A stretch of 64,000 bases of DNA from Ptychodera flava. Taxonomy: Eukaryota; Hemichordata; Enteropneusta; Ptychoderidae. The notes under the pieces were generated by a model. The model saw only the letters and a list, made by a program, of their open reading frames with translations. It did no database searches and had not been told where the DNA came from. The stretch lies in NCBI RefSeq assembly GCF_041260155.1, contig NC_091948.1, positions 2,034,001 through 2,098,000 on the forward strand, given 5' to 3'. A program made the position numbers and the translations under genes. Of the stretch, positions 12,091 through 26,354 are shown one piece after another (position 1 is the stretch's first letter; each line of letters opens with the position of its first letter).

Positions 12091-12471
12091 ACGCACAGAG
12101 ATTTCTCCTCTGTCGCAATATCTGGTTCCAATGATAGGGCGTATTAAATGTCATAAAATTATCTGATTGTTCATCAACATGTACCTTTATATTTCACTCA
12201 TGTCTACTACTATCTTGCAGAAAAAGTTAGAAAAGCATTGATATGTCATGAACCAATCTGATTAAAGATATACAGTCACTTGTAATCTAAATATGCCCAT
12301 ATATGGTCAAAGAGGCGTTCCTTGGTATTCAAAATGCCTATGTGAGGGCGTTGTTTTTAAAAAGCGGCCACCTGCTTAAAATCTGTGATTGGTTAGATTT
12401 TCTCTTTCCATGGTAACTGTGGCAAAATTGGAACAGGTGACAGTATACCTTTAAAATCAGATGTAGAGCAC

Positions 12472-12546
12472 GGCGACATTTATACTTACGCGGTATTCTC
12501 TTGAGAGGCGACAGCAAGAGAATACCGCGTAAGTATAAACGTCGCC
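12472..12546. repeat. Near-perfect 32-bp inverted repeat (hairpin)
   Basis: Arms 12472-12503 and 12515-12546 differ at one position over 32 bases and are separated by an 11-base loop. The core is TATACTTACGCGGTATTCTC. The right arm ends where similarity to the second tandem unit begins (about 12543). Confidence 0.95.
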
Positions 12547-13539
12547 ATGACACCCAGGTTACACAAGATTCAAATTTACTTTCGCCAAGGATGTGTAAAA
12601 ACTACAGGTCAGTTTTACGCACGTGAAATGGTTATAGAAGCATTATCAGACTGGGATAAATCCTCACACGTTGAATGGAAGACGTTTTAATGAGACCGAT
12701 GTACGTCGATGACCATTTGCTCTATATTCCACAGTGTAACATTTTATTGGTCTATTATAGAATAAGATAAGATAAGATAAAAAAATGATATTTATCCTCA
12801 TAAAGACCTGTCTGAAGATATATTGATACAACCACAGGGACCTCAGCAGTCTCGTTGTTGTTGTTGTTGTTTTGTTTAATTTTGTTCGTTTTTTATCGAG
12901 TTTCCATAGTTGTAAATTCTTGGGAAGTATTGAGTACAGGGCCGAGCGTTACGTACCTTCCCATATGAAGGGGTGCAAGTTGAGCAAACTGGCAGTCAAG
13001 GCAAGAAAATCACGACATTTTCATGACCGGTTGATTGAAAAAAGTGGTATTAGTGAGATAGCATCAACATTGCAAATCCATAGGGAAGGTTGTGGTTGTT
13101 GTTGTTGGTGGTGGTGGTAGTGATGATGGTGATATGAAATGAAGGAGCATGAATAAATTCATCTGAAAGAGTAACATATAAAAAAATAAAACAATATGTG
13201 AATATCATATAAAACACTCGGCTGCATTTTTATTACAGTGCTTCAAAACTTCGCAGTGGAACAGAAGTGCCAGAAGGCAGATCACTTATGCAAGAACAAA
13301 TACTTGATTTCGTTTTTGATTAGCAGTAACATTTGTAGGCATACAATGACAACAAAATTTCAGATTAAATCACTGCAGTTGTGGGAAGTATTAGAACATA
13401 AAACAAGTACACGATACCATAGCACCTTAAAACCCATTTCTGACAATTGATATCATACCATGCAGGCAACATACATATCATAATGAATGGATGGTCTGCA
13501 CGTTTTACTCTGTAAAACTTTAGACTTAAAAGAATTTAC

Positions 13540-13621
13540 TGGCAGCGGTGGGATTCGAACCCACGCCATCGAAATGACTGGTGCCTTAAACCAGCGCCTT
13601 AGACCACTCGGCCACGCTACC
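13540..13621 (-). tRNA. tRNA-Leu (anticodon AAG), copy 1
   Basis: The 82-base gene reads GGTAGCGTGGCCGAGTGGTC at its 5' end. It has a seven-base anticodon loop TTAAGGC closed by CTGGT/ACCAG, a long variable arm, the T-arm B box GGTTCGAATCC and discriminator A. The anticodon is AAG. A run of four T on the minus strand (13528-13531), nine bases downstream, is a Pol III terminator. All stems are intact. Confidence 0.96.
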
Positions 13622-14651
13622 TGACCTGCTGATATCGCGAAGGATAACAAATCAGATATATTTTTATGAGGAAACCTTGGTTCATTATAATCTGATAATT
13701 GTACTTAAGACATCAGCAAATTGTCATCAACTATAGCAAAAAAATGTACTTAGCTCACAACATCACAGGAATATAATCCTTTTTCAAAGTTGTCAGATAT
13801 CCCGGGGGTCCTCCATCTTGTGCAGTAGTAATCAAATGCAAAATATATAGAAGTGAGCAAGTGGACTGGTCCCCGGTAGTTTGAAAAAAAAAACAAATAC
13901 TCAGTCCTTCAACAACATTTCATATTCAATCACTTCAGTTACGGTTTTTAAGGTTTTTTTAGGGGTTTTCTGTTTCTTAATCATTTGTGTGTTTTTCGAT
14001 TTCCTGAAAGTTACATCCGATGTTACTTTACGTCAAGTTCACAATGTTTCAAGAACAGTTGTTTCATCTGATGGCTGTATTCTCAAAAGTCGGATATGAA
14101 ATCAGGACAATAATAACTTGCTAAAACAAATTTTCCACGGGTTAATGTACAAATATCATTTCACAAAGAGTATAAATGCCCTGGAATTCATCACAAGTCA
14201 TCTCGAGTTTCCTAAAAAGTAGCGGCAACTTTCGTTAAATGACATCGGCACCGTTTTCTGTTCACAAAGCTGACGATCAATTCATCAAATAGTGCGGCTT
14301 GCCAAAGTTTATGACCAACGCCCTGTTTTCGATGAAGAAATTGGTACAAACTTTGCAAGCAACTTTCCAAAGTATTTTTTTTCGAACGAATTACACAGAA
14401 TGAATGTCGCTTTCCATTTTGCCATTCCACCAACAGAAAAGTAACAATCACGTTTCTGTTAACAAAATTACTGAGACACATTCAAAATGACAACTTCGCA
14501 CCGTTTGGCGAGGTAGCTGCCTTCCGGTTATCAAACAGATAAGGAACAGGAACATTTTAATCTTCATGTTGGAGATCATCACCAGAGAAACATCTGTCGA
14601 GACAGTACAAGAAATCGTGCCATACTCGAAAACTTGCAATTGTATCAAAAT

Positions 14652-14725
14652 AGGCACCGCTGGGATTTGAACCCAGGATCTCCTGTTTACTAGACAGGCG
14701 CTTTAACCAGCTAAGCCACGGCGCC
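14652..14725 (-). tRNA. tRNA-Thr (anticodon AGT), copy 1
   Basis: The 74-base gene starts GGCGCCGTGGCTTAGCTGGT, with anticodon loop CTAGTAA (AGT) and B box GGTTCAAATCC. The acceptor GGCGCC pairs with GGTGCC in the usual way for this gene. Its surroundings match the copies at 17764 and 19929. Confidence 0.96.
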
Positions 14726-16558
14726 AGATGTACAGTCATATAAAAATTCTTTTTTTTTAATTTCTTATTTTTTTATCACCAGAAGTACCAATTTTCAGGT
14801 ATTTTAATTGCAAGTGATTAAAGTGTCGAACGGGCATTCTTGTGAAATTTTCATAGCAATTGTTTACATATAGGTGTTGTTGCATTCAAGTAGTCAAGTA
14901 TGGTCTCTTTTGTTTGAAGTTGTTTATATGTTAAAAATGCTAAACATAGTGTTAACATTTTGCTGCTTCTATAGAGGAAATAAAACTGTTCAAATAACAC
15001 AGAGATTTCTCCTCAGTCGTAATATCTGGTATCCAATGACAGAGTGTATTCGATGTCATAAAATCATTTGATTGTTCATTAACATGTAGGCTACATTTAC
15101 ATTTCACTCATACCTACAGTTGTCTTGAAAAGAATCTTAAAACAATAATATGTCATGAACTAGAAAAGTAAAAGAACCAAACATTTTACTCCAGGTCACA
15201 TACATGGTTATTCATGAAAAAACTTGTACAACTTGGAAATATACAATGATCAAAGAGACAGCGACATCATATGTGGCACAACTGAAGAAAGCTGGGCCCG
15301 TCTTCCTATAGTATGAATCGATGCTTCTCCGAGGGTGATTTTTACAATGAATAAATACGCATGTTTCTCAGGATAGTACTGATTGTGCTGTAACTTAGCG
15401 TATCATTTTGCCTTGGCTTATATCGCCATACGTAAAGTATTCAAAGGGATAATAATTGTAACTTTTGTGACATTTTACATTATTTTCTCTCCATTGCACT
15501 CAGACTCACTCTCTTGACTCAAAGACGCTTCGTAATCATCGCATTATGACCAGGCCTGAACCTAAATTACTTTTCGTAAAGTTGACTAATATCGTTATAA
15601 CGTTGAATAACATCGTTTTGTTTGAGTAACTATTTCGGTATTGAGGATCGCAGCCGTGACACCCGGATTATGCCAGGCTCAAATTTACTTTCGCGGATGA
15701 AGTGCAAAAACTACAGGTCAGTTTGAAGTTTTACTTACGTGAAATGGTTGGAGAGGTATTATCAGACTGGGACATATCTTCACACATTGAATTTTCGTTG
15801 AGACCGATTTACGTCGATGACAGTTTGCTTGATATTCCACAGTGTAACATTTTTTTCATCTTTTATAGAAACATATTTAGCTTTAGACAACAACTTGTCT
15901 GAAGATATTGATACAACCACTGGGACCTCAGCAATCTGGTTGTTGTTGTTATAATTTTGATGGTTGCTTATCGGTTTCCGTAGATGTAAATACTAGGGAG
16001 GTATTGAGTACAGGGCCGAGCGTTACATTCCGTCTTATGTACACACAAGGGGTGCAAGCTGTGTAAAGTGGCAGCTAACATTTTAGACTTTCAATGCAAG
16101 AAAAATACGACCATTTCAGAACCGGTTGATTGAAAAAGTGGTATTGCGAGAAATGGCATCAACATTACAAATCGATTGGGAAGGTTGCTACGGTTGCTGT
16201 TGTTGTTGTTGTTTATGATGGTGATATGAAATGGAGAAACACCAACACATTTGTCTGAAAGAATAAGACATACAAAATAAAAACATGATTATATGACTAT
16301 CATGTATGAAGTATCTCAGCTGCATTTTTATTACATTTCTTCAAAACTTAGTAGTGGAAGACAGTGCCAAAAGGCAGATCACTTACGGAAGAACAAATAC
16401 TCGGTTTCATGTTTGATTAGCAGTAACATTATCCGAGACCATATCACCTAACAGCCCGTTTCTGACTAATGATATCATGCTGGCAGCATACATTTCATAA
16501 TGTGTGGATGGTCTGTCCGTTTTACTCTGTAAAATTTGATACTTATAAAAGAAAATAG

Positions 16559-16640
16559 TGGCAGCGGTGGGATTCGGACCCACGCCATCGAAATGACTGG
16601 TGCCTTAAACCAGCGCCTTAGACCACTCGGCCACGCTACC
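16559..16640 (-). tRNA. tRNA-Leu (AAG), copy 2, with altered T loop
   Basis: Same length and sequence as copy 1 except that the B box reads GGTCCGAATCC instead of GGTTCGAATCC, which puts C at position 55 of the T loop where nearly all tRNAs have U (pseudouridine). Stems and anticodon are intact and a downstream T run is present. The change hits both the internal promoter and the D-T loop contact, so this copy may be weak or non-functional. Confidence 0.85.
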
Positions 16641-17763
16641 TGACCTGCTGATATCGCGAAGGATAACAAATCAGATATATTTTTATGAGGAAACCTTGGT
16701 TCATTATAATCTGATAATTGTATAAACTTGTACTTAAGACATCAGCAAATTGTCACCAACTATAGCAAATAAATGTACCGGTACTTAGCTCACAACATCA
16801 AAGGAATAAAATTCTTTTTCAAAATTGCCAGATATCCCGGGGGTCCTCCATCTTGTGCAGTAGTAATCAAATGCAAAATATATAGAAGTGAGCAAGTGGA
16901 CTGGTCCCCGGTAGTTTGAAAAAAAAAACAAATACTCAGTCCTCCAACAACATTTCATATTCAATCACTTCAGTTACGGTTTTTAAGGTTTTTTTAGGGG
17001 TTTTCTGTTTCTTAATCATTTGTGTGTTTTTCAACTTCCTGATTTCCTGAAAGTTACAGTCATCTGGTGTTACTTGACGTCAAGTTCAAAATTTTTCAAG
17101 AACAGTTGTTTCATCTGATGGCTGTATTCTCAAAGTCGGAACATTAAAAATAATAACATTAAACATTAAAATAATAACTTGCTAAAACAAATTTTCACGG
17201 GTTAATGTACAAATATCATTTCACAAAGAGTATAAATGCCCTGGAATTCATCACAAGTCATCTCGAGTTTCCTAAAAAGTAGCGGCAACTTTCGTTAAAT
17301 GACATCGGCACCGTTTTCTGTTCACAAAGCTGACGATCAATTCATCAAATAGTGCGGCTTGCCAAAGTTTATGACCAACGCCCTGTTTTCGATGAAGAAA
17401 TTGGTAACAAACTTTGCAAACAAACTTTCCAAAGTATTTTTTTTCGAACGAATGAATGAATGTCACAGAATGAATGTCGCTTTTCATTTCGCCATTTCAC
17501 TAACAAAATAGTAACGGTCACGTTTCTATTAACACGAGAAGAACATCTTAGCTGTTAATTAAAAAGCAGGAAAATTACTGAGACACATTTCAAAATGACA
17601 ACTTCGCACCGTTTGGCTAGCTAGCTAGCTGCCTTCCGGTAATCAAACAGATAAGGAACAGGAACATTTTAATCTTCATGTTGGAGATCATCACCAGAGA
17701 AACATCTGTCGAGACAGTACAAGAAATCGTGCCATACTCGAAAACTTGCAATTGTATCAAAAT

Positions 17764-17837
17764 AGGCACCGCTGGGATTTGAACCCAGGATCTCCTGTTT
17801 ACTAGACAGGCGCTTTAACCAGCTAAGCCACGGCGCC
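17764..17837 (-). tRNA. tRNA-Thr (AGT), copy 2
   Basis: Identical to copy 1 over all 74 bases as read here. The flank CTCGAAAACTTGCAATTGTA upstream on the + strand is also shared. Confidence 0.96.
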
Positions 17838-19039
17838 AGATGTACAGGCGATAAACTTCTTTTTTTTAATTTCTCATTTTTTAATCACCAGCAGTACCAA
17901 TTTTCAGGTATTCTAACTGCAAATGATTTATGTATCCAACGGGCATTCTTGTGAAGTTTCCATAGCAATTGTTTACATCTGAGTGTCGTTGCGGTCAAGT
18001 AGTCAAGTATGGTCTCCATTGTTTGAAGTTGTTTATCTGTTAAGAATGCTAGTAAACGTGGTGTTAACATGTTGCTGCTTCTACAGAGGAAAATAAAAAT
18101 TGTTCAAATCATATAGAGATTTCTCCTCATTCGCAATATATGGTATCCAATGATAGTGTGTATTCGGTGTCAAAAAATTATTTGATTTTTCATTAACATG
18201 TACATTTATTTCACTCATAGGCCTACCTACATTTGTCTTGAAAAGAATCTTAGAAAAAACATTAATATGTCATGAACTAGAAAAGTAAAAGAAGCAAACA
18301 TTTTACTCCAGGTCACATACATGGTTATTCATGAAAAAACTTGTACAGCTTGGAAATATACAACGATCAAAGAGACAGCGACATCATATGTGGCACAACT
18401 GAAGAAAGCTGGGCCCGTCTTCCTATAGTATGAATCGATGCTTGTCTTAGGACGATTTTTACACCGAATAATACGCATGTTTCTCAGGATAGTACTGATT
18501 GTGCTGTAACATAGCGTATTATTTTACCTTGGCTTATATATCACCATACGTAAAGTATTCAAAGGGGTAATAATTGTAACTTTTGTGACATTTTACATCA
18601 TTTTGTTCTTCATTACACTCTCTTGACTCAAAGATGCATGGAATATATGGAGATGTGCAGCGAATGAAGCTCTTACTCTGAGCATTGACTAATGCGTTGT
18701 CGTCACTGCCCTCTCATACATTTGATCATAAAAGAATCGAAAAACTTCCTATCGGCCAAGTTATCATGAGCTTGAGTGAATCTTCACGAAAATATTTCGA
18801 CTAAACGTTTCCTTATGACATCATCTTGTCAATACCTTCGACCTTTTTGCAAAGTTAGGTTCTAAAATATATTCTAAGACGTAAAAAGACTCCATTGTTA
18901 TTCTGCAGGCTATATAAAAAAGCTGAATTTCTTTTTTCAAGAAAACAAGTATTGTATGTTCCCCTTGGCTCAAAACAAGTTGAGTGTATTTACAAGGTCG
19001 CAAGATAAAAGTAACGACCTCAGATGCCCAAAATCTTAC

Positions 19040-19120
19040 TGGCAGCGTGGGATTCGAACCCACGTCATCGAAATGACTGGTGCCTTAAAACAGCGCCTTA
19101 GACCACTCGGCCACGCTACC
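19040..19120 (-). pseudogene. tRNA-Leu (AAG) degenerate copy 3
   Basis: The 81-base locus lacks one base of the 3' acceptor strand (CACGCTGCC instead of CACCGCTGCC), has a G-to-T change in the 5' anticodon stem (CTGTT opposite ACCAG) and another change in the variable arm. The B box is intact, so it could still be transcribed, but the fold is weakened. Most likely a pseudogene. Confidence 0.8.
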
Positions 19121-19854
19121 TTTCTACGAACCACCCGGCACAATTTTTTTTTTCTAAAGTAAAATACATACCTGATATGAGCGAGATATCATGACTTATC
19201 ACCGCCCTTTTCTATCCTCCCTGGTTGTCAAAACAATACAAAGGGGTTCGGTCCCTAGAATAAATTTGTTGAACGCTTGGAAACGTGCGCCAGTGTCCTA
19301 GCAAGAGAAACAAGTTAGAAGGGATGATTTTGAGTTTCAGAGATGTAAGCTTGCAAATTCATTTCTAAATTCACACAGCGTTTAAATCAGTGCAGGTTGG
19401 ACCGTAAGATATCGGGGAAACGACACTTCATATTCAATTTAAAGCTTTCTCTTTTTTTACAGAAAGTATGTGCGACATAGAGACGCGACATGGAGACTGC
19501 AAAAGCGTGGACTGCTGGGGACAGGTTTTCGATCAGTATTTGAGAGATGTGGTACTATTACTAACAATGTTGTTGTAATATGAGGAGGAGCTCCGAAGAA
19601 ACATACGTTTATGTCATTCATAATTTAAATGTTTTTTCCTTTTTCAATAAGAGATAAAACAACTTTGTGCTACCTTACCTTTGAACCACGGTTGATAAAA
19701 TTTATGTTATGACATTTTAACATATCCATAAAATATATGCTTCACATCAAATAAAGTTTTTAAAAGGATACACTTCTTTTTTCGTTTTTTGCCATGACAG
19801 TCTGCTGCGGTGACGAGAGATTACCTTCTATACTGCAGATGCTTCTGTATACTA

Positions 19855-22352
<2,498 letters not shown>

Positions 22353-24465
22353 TCACGCTGATGACGTGTTCTTGGACTGCGGCCATTCCGCAAAACTGAA
22401 CTTCGGTGTTGAAGGTTGGTTGGCCGATTGACGACGAAGGATGGCCAGCATCTCTGAAAGACTGCAAGGGAAAGGGAAGAAACGCGTTTATGAATAATAT
22501 AAGTTAGTTTAGTCATAGACATTCGACTGTCTATGGTTTAGTAGTGTCTGAAATACGTTAACTTTAAAATATTTGCTTTGCGAAGTATCACAATCTTAAG
22601 TTCTGTCTATTTTTTAATTTAGCAATATTTCATCAAACCGTAGCAGATGTAACACCCTCCTGTATACACTGTATTATGTAGAAATGATTCCTAATTGGAA
22701 AAAAATGAGTTCGTATTTGTTGCAAAAACTACTTCAACCATTTCATACCATAACAGACCCATTGGCAAAACAAATTGTGACACATTTCCCGAACACTGCC
22801 CTGTTTTCAATCTATATCCCATCATGAATGACGACTAAAATCGGCCCTTGAGTGTTCAAATCAATTTAAATATTTATTAATGCGTCAGATGTTGAACTTC
22901 GACTTTATATGAATAGGAACATTTTGGATACATGAGTCGTCACGAGGGCAGTAACACGAAATGATCTTATTTGTTCTAGGGCAATAAAAGGTCTTATTTT
23001 ATTTTACACTTTCATCGACCGGCCGAGTTACTTTACAGTAATTTTCATCGGGGCTTATTCAGAAAAAAATTGAAATAGCTACAGATCACAGAAATACGTG
23101 TCAGAAGAGAGAAACTACAGGGAAACATTCCTTCTGATATAGTCTTTTAGGTTACATTTGAAGGTATAAAGACTAAGTTGTTTGATATCTGTAGGTAAGG
23201 CGTTCCATACTTTAGATCCTCAGATGTGAATCTACGTTGATCAGCTTTTGAAATACCCTTTGGTACATAACAGTCCTGGCGATACGTAGACCGTGTATTA
23301 TTGTCATGAACATTGCAGTCGAGAGTAAATAAGCTGGATAAATATTATGGACAAATTCCATTCACTGCATTTAAATATTAAAAAAAAACGGTAACTGTGG
23401 CCAAACTAATCAGCGGATTTACAAAGGCTATCAGAAGTCTCTCAGTTCACCACAGATTCGAAACATCTTGGATGCATGCGTGAGGTAATATTGTACGTCA
23501 TCTCTCCGCTTTGTTGATATAGTTAGAATTTACTTACTGAAATTTCTGTGATATCATCTCTTGTTTCAAACTGAAAATTTCTTCTCTTAACTCTGTCTCT
23601 CGCTCACTTTCTGCAGAGGGAGAACTGCCTTTAAAACACTGTTGAAAAATAGGATTGTACAAATCGTTAGAATCTGTTTTCTGATCACCAAACTTCACAT
23701 TACTTGTGAATTTCGATGTATTTTCTACAATTATCGTTAAATTTGTTAAATGCAGTTTTTTGATGGTCTACTTCAAATATCGTGTCGAAATGCTTAGAGT
23801 TCAGCTTGTCAGCACAGTATGGGTGAATGTAATGCCCAATCACGGTCCCTCTATCACAGAGGGACCCTGGCCCAATGTTATTGCCCAATCACGGTCCCTC
23901 TATCACATAGGATCCCTGGCCCAATGTTATTGCCCAATCACGGTCCCTTTATCACAGAGGGACCGTGGCCCAATGTTATTGTTGACATAATTGATTTAAG
24001 TCCGGACTAGCATTCATTTTTTAACGCGAACACTGCAATTGTACACGATACATTTTGCCAAGAAGGCCAATACTGTAGTAAATCATACTACCGGGAGAAG
24101 AAAAAGAAAATGTCTTTGTTTCATAAAACAAAAATATTTAAAATATTATCAAAAGTTACAGCCGTTGTCGCTTTAGAATTTACAAATCTTTCAGTTATTT
24201 TATTACAGTCAAAGACATTGAAATTTACGTCTTGTTACTATAATTTGTCTCAGCACTTCTGGGATTGCTTCTTTTCCTGTAGTTATAGATACAGTTCGGC
24301 CCTTACCCATTGAAACCAGGAAACTGACTTGTTTTCGAGTTCGCTCTCTGGGTATAAGGAACTCTCGTCGTGTCCTATGCCACGTGATTGGCGAGTGAAC
24401 GCCCGCGAGATTGGCTGGATGACTTTGTAGAGCAAACTGCGTTCTAACTGAAACTGCAATCTAAT
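22353..24465 (-). CDS. TRPA-like exons 23-25: C-terminal cytosolic region
   Basis: Exon 24307-24465 gives IRLQFQLERSLLYKV...SSLYPESELENK, matching the TRP-like helix and STIVYPN region of TRPA1. Exon 23538-23638 gives a charged coiled coil (ESERETELREEIFSLKQEM). The last exon, 22353-22461, ends FAEWPQSKNTSSA with TGA at 22353-22355. Phase 2 joins the last two exons in a His codon. The tail is less certain than the core. Confidence 0.75.
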
Positions 24466-26277
24466 CTGTAAGCAATAAGCACCATATAAAACGGAAAAAT
24501 CACTCACAGTAAATATAGGAGGCTTGTACAGTAATTTCGATATGTAGATATTGGCATGGCATTGTGGGAATGGAATAAAAGTACGCATCAATGCATACAC
24601 CTCATAGAAAAATATATTGTTCACAGAAACGACACAAAGGTTAAGCAGAGTTGTTTGACTTTGAAGCAAAGACTGCGGACAGCAAAACCTACATGGTGCA
24701 CGGGGGAGTAGTGGCGCTATTGTGAACACTTTGAAATTTGCAAAATTTTATTGGCAGCGGTGGGATTCGAACCCACGCCATCGAAATGACTGGTGCCTTA
24801 AACCAGCGCCTTAGACCACTCGGCCACGCTACCTACGATGCTCTGTGACGAGCCCATGCCTGTCCTATTGCAGATATTTTATCTTGATGACCAAATCTGA
24901 ACGTTACTGTGGAACGGACAAAGGTCGTAGATTAGTGTACGAAGAATACATACCTGAAGTAACGTCAGCTGTTGTTGTTGATCATGTTGAGTACGTAACA
25001 CATCGTTTACTGCTAGGGCAATCTGTGGTAAGATTATTAATATTGAAAATAAAATACATTTTTCAAGACATGTTACTACAAAGTTTTAATCGGAGACAAC
25101 ACAATATTAAACCTTTAAGATTTTTGATGTGTAACGACGAATACATTTATCAGATGTATTGATAAAGATTGAGTCATCTATCTGTTTGCATACTTTTCTA
25201 GGGGAGTAAGTTAAGAATTGCCATAAGTTGAAAATAAGGTTTTACAGGCAGATCAAAGTAAAAGTTGATATGAACAATCTACCGCGAGCAAGAGGACGAA
25301 AACTAAAGCTGCTTTTAAATGTCAGCTGCAAAGAACGTTATTCTGCAAAGTCGAAAAGGTAAATGCTAGACGGAGAAGTCACACGGCGTTTACTTTGTTG
25401 GATAACGTATTGCCATCATATTTTCACAGGGGAAAAGTCATACAGTTCCATGTGGTATTGTGTAGGTGGAAATATGTAAATATATAAAACTATATATGAT
25501 TATATTTACTTCTATGGCTATTTTACATCTATTTCTTTTTACATTTCTTTTTGTATTATTCAGAATCTCTTTACATGTCATTATTTTCGATCCGTAATTT
25601 ACAAGTAGGGCCTAAATATTCGACAAACTGAACTATTTTTCGTTTTCGAAATAGAGCAGTTGACGTCGTAATGTAGCAGATCATCTACAGTATTTGCACT
25701 TACCACAATATTACTGATGACAATGGTGAGTAGAATGAAAACTATGAAAACGACGACAATCATTGTATAGACGACAGTGTCAGATCCGTGGAGGAAATTG
25801 CCTTCATAGTAAACCTCCCGGAACATCATCACCCCGACGGTTAAGACCGAACGGGGGACTGATTCAAAGGCATCCTGCAGATACAATCAATAATAACCAT
25901 TGTAACATGACCTCTCTTTGAATTTGCGCGATTAAGGAAGTGTTGCAAATGACATTTAGTTGGTTAAATGCAACGCCAGCCTAAAGTCTTTGTAATTGTC
26001 ATCTCCAAACTGAATCATCAGCATAACAATTATGCTCTCGAATGCGGGTTACTCAAAGAAATACAATTCTGAAATACCGATTCTGCAGCGAAAAGAGTGA
26101 CAGTTAGAGTATAAGTAATTGCAAGAAAGCGAGAAGCGATACACACCTCTGACGAAAGGAGAATGTAAAACGCGAAACCTAAGCCGATGACTGGAAACAG
26201 CAGAAGTGGACTTGTTTTGAGTAAAGTTCTTACGTATCGCTTTCCCATGATGGCATAAATTCCAAAAATTGGTAATC

Positions 26278-26354
<77 letters not shown>

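Larger units (their letters stand above)
9330..12270. repeat. Older, interrupted copy of the tRNA-bearing duplication unit
   Basis: Sequence from about 9330 to 10204 and again from about 12090 to 12270 aligns with 14040-15180 and 17090-18270. Shared phrases include TTCAAGAACAGTTGTTTCAT, TCACAAAGAGTATAAA and CAGAGATTTCTCCTC. The two parts are separated by about 1.9 kb of unrelated repeat sequence. It carries the decayed tRNA-Thr at 9930-9974 and is more diverged than the two later units. Confidence 0.75.
12543..15535. repeat. Tandem duplication unit 1 with tRNA-Leu and tRNA-Thr
   Basis: Aligns end to end with 15652-18640 at an offset of about 3.1 kb, from GACACCCAGGTT...CTACAGGTCAGTTT to ACTCTCTTGACTCAAAGA. 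Conservation is highest around the two tRNA genes. It also contains short GTT and GATAA microsatellites near 12765-12870. Confidence 0.85.
15652..18640. repeat. Tandem duplication unit 2 with tRNA-Leu and tRNA-Thr
   Basis: Direct repeat of 12543-15535. The tRNA-Leu to tRNA-Thr spacing is slightly longer (1205 against 1112 bases) because of small indels. Flanks of both tRNAs are almost identical between units, while the outer parts are more diverged. Confidence 0.85.

Noticed and set aside
13453-13650. Minus-strand frames with VAWPSGLRRWFKAPVISMAW, repeated at 16475
   Set aside because: These are translations of the tRNA-Leu genes and their shared flanks.
23706-24010. Plus-strand frames rich in NHGPSITEGPWPNV repeats
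   Set aside because: These are translations of the 49-bp minisatellite in an intron.
24283-24729. 148-codon minus-strand frame as a separate gene
   Set aside because: Its 3' part is TRPA-like exon 23 (24307-24465) and the rest is intron read-through.
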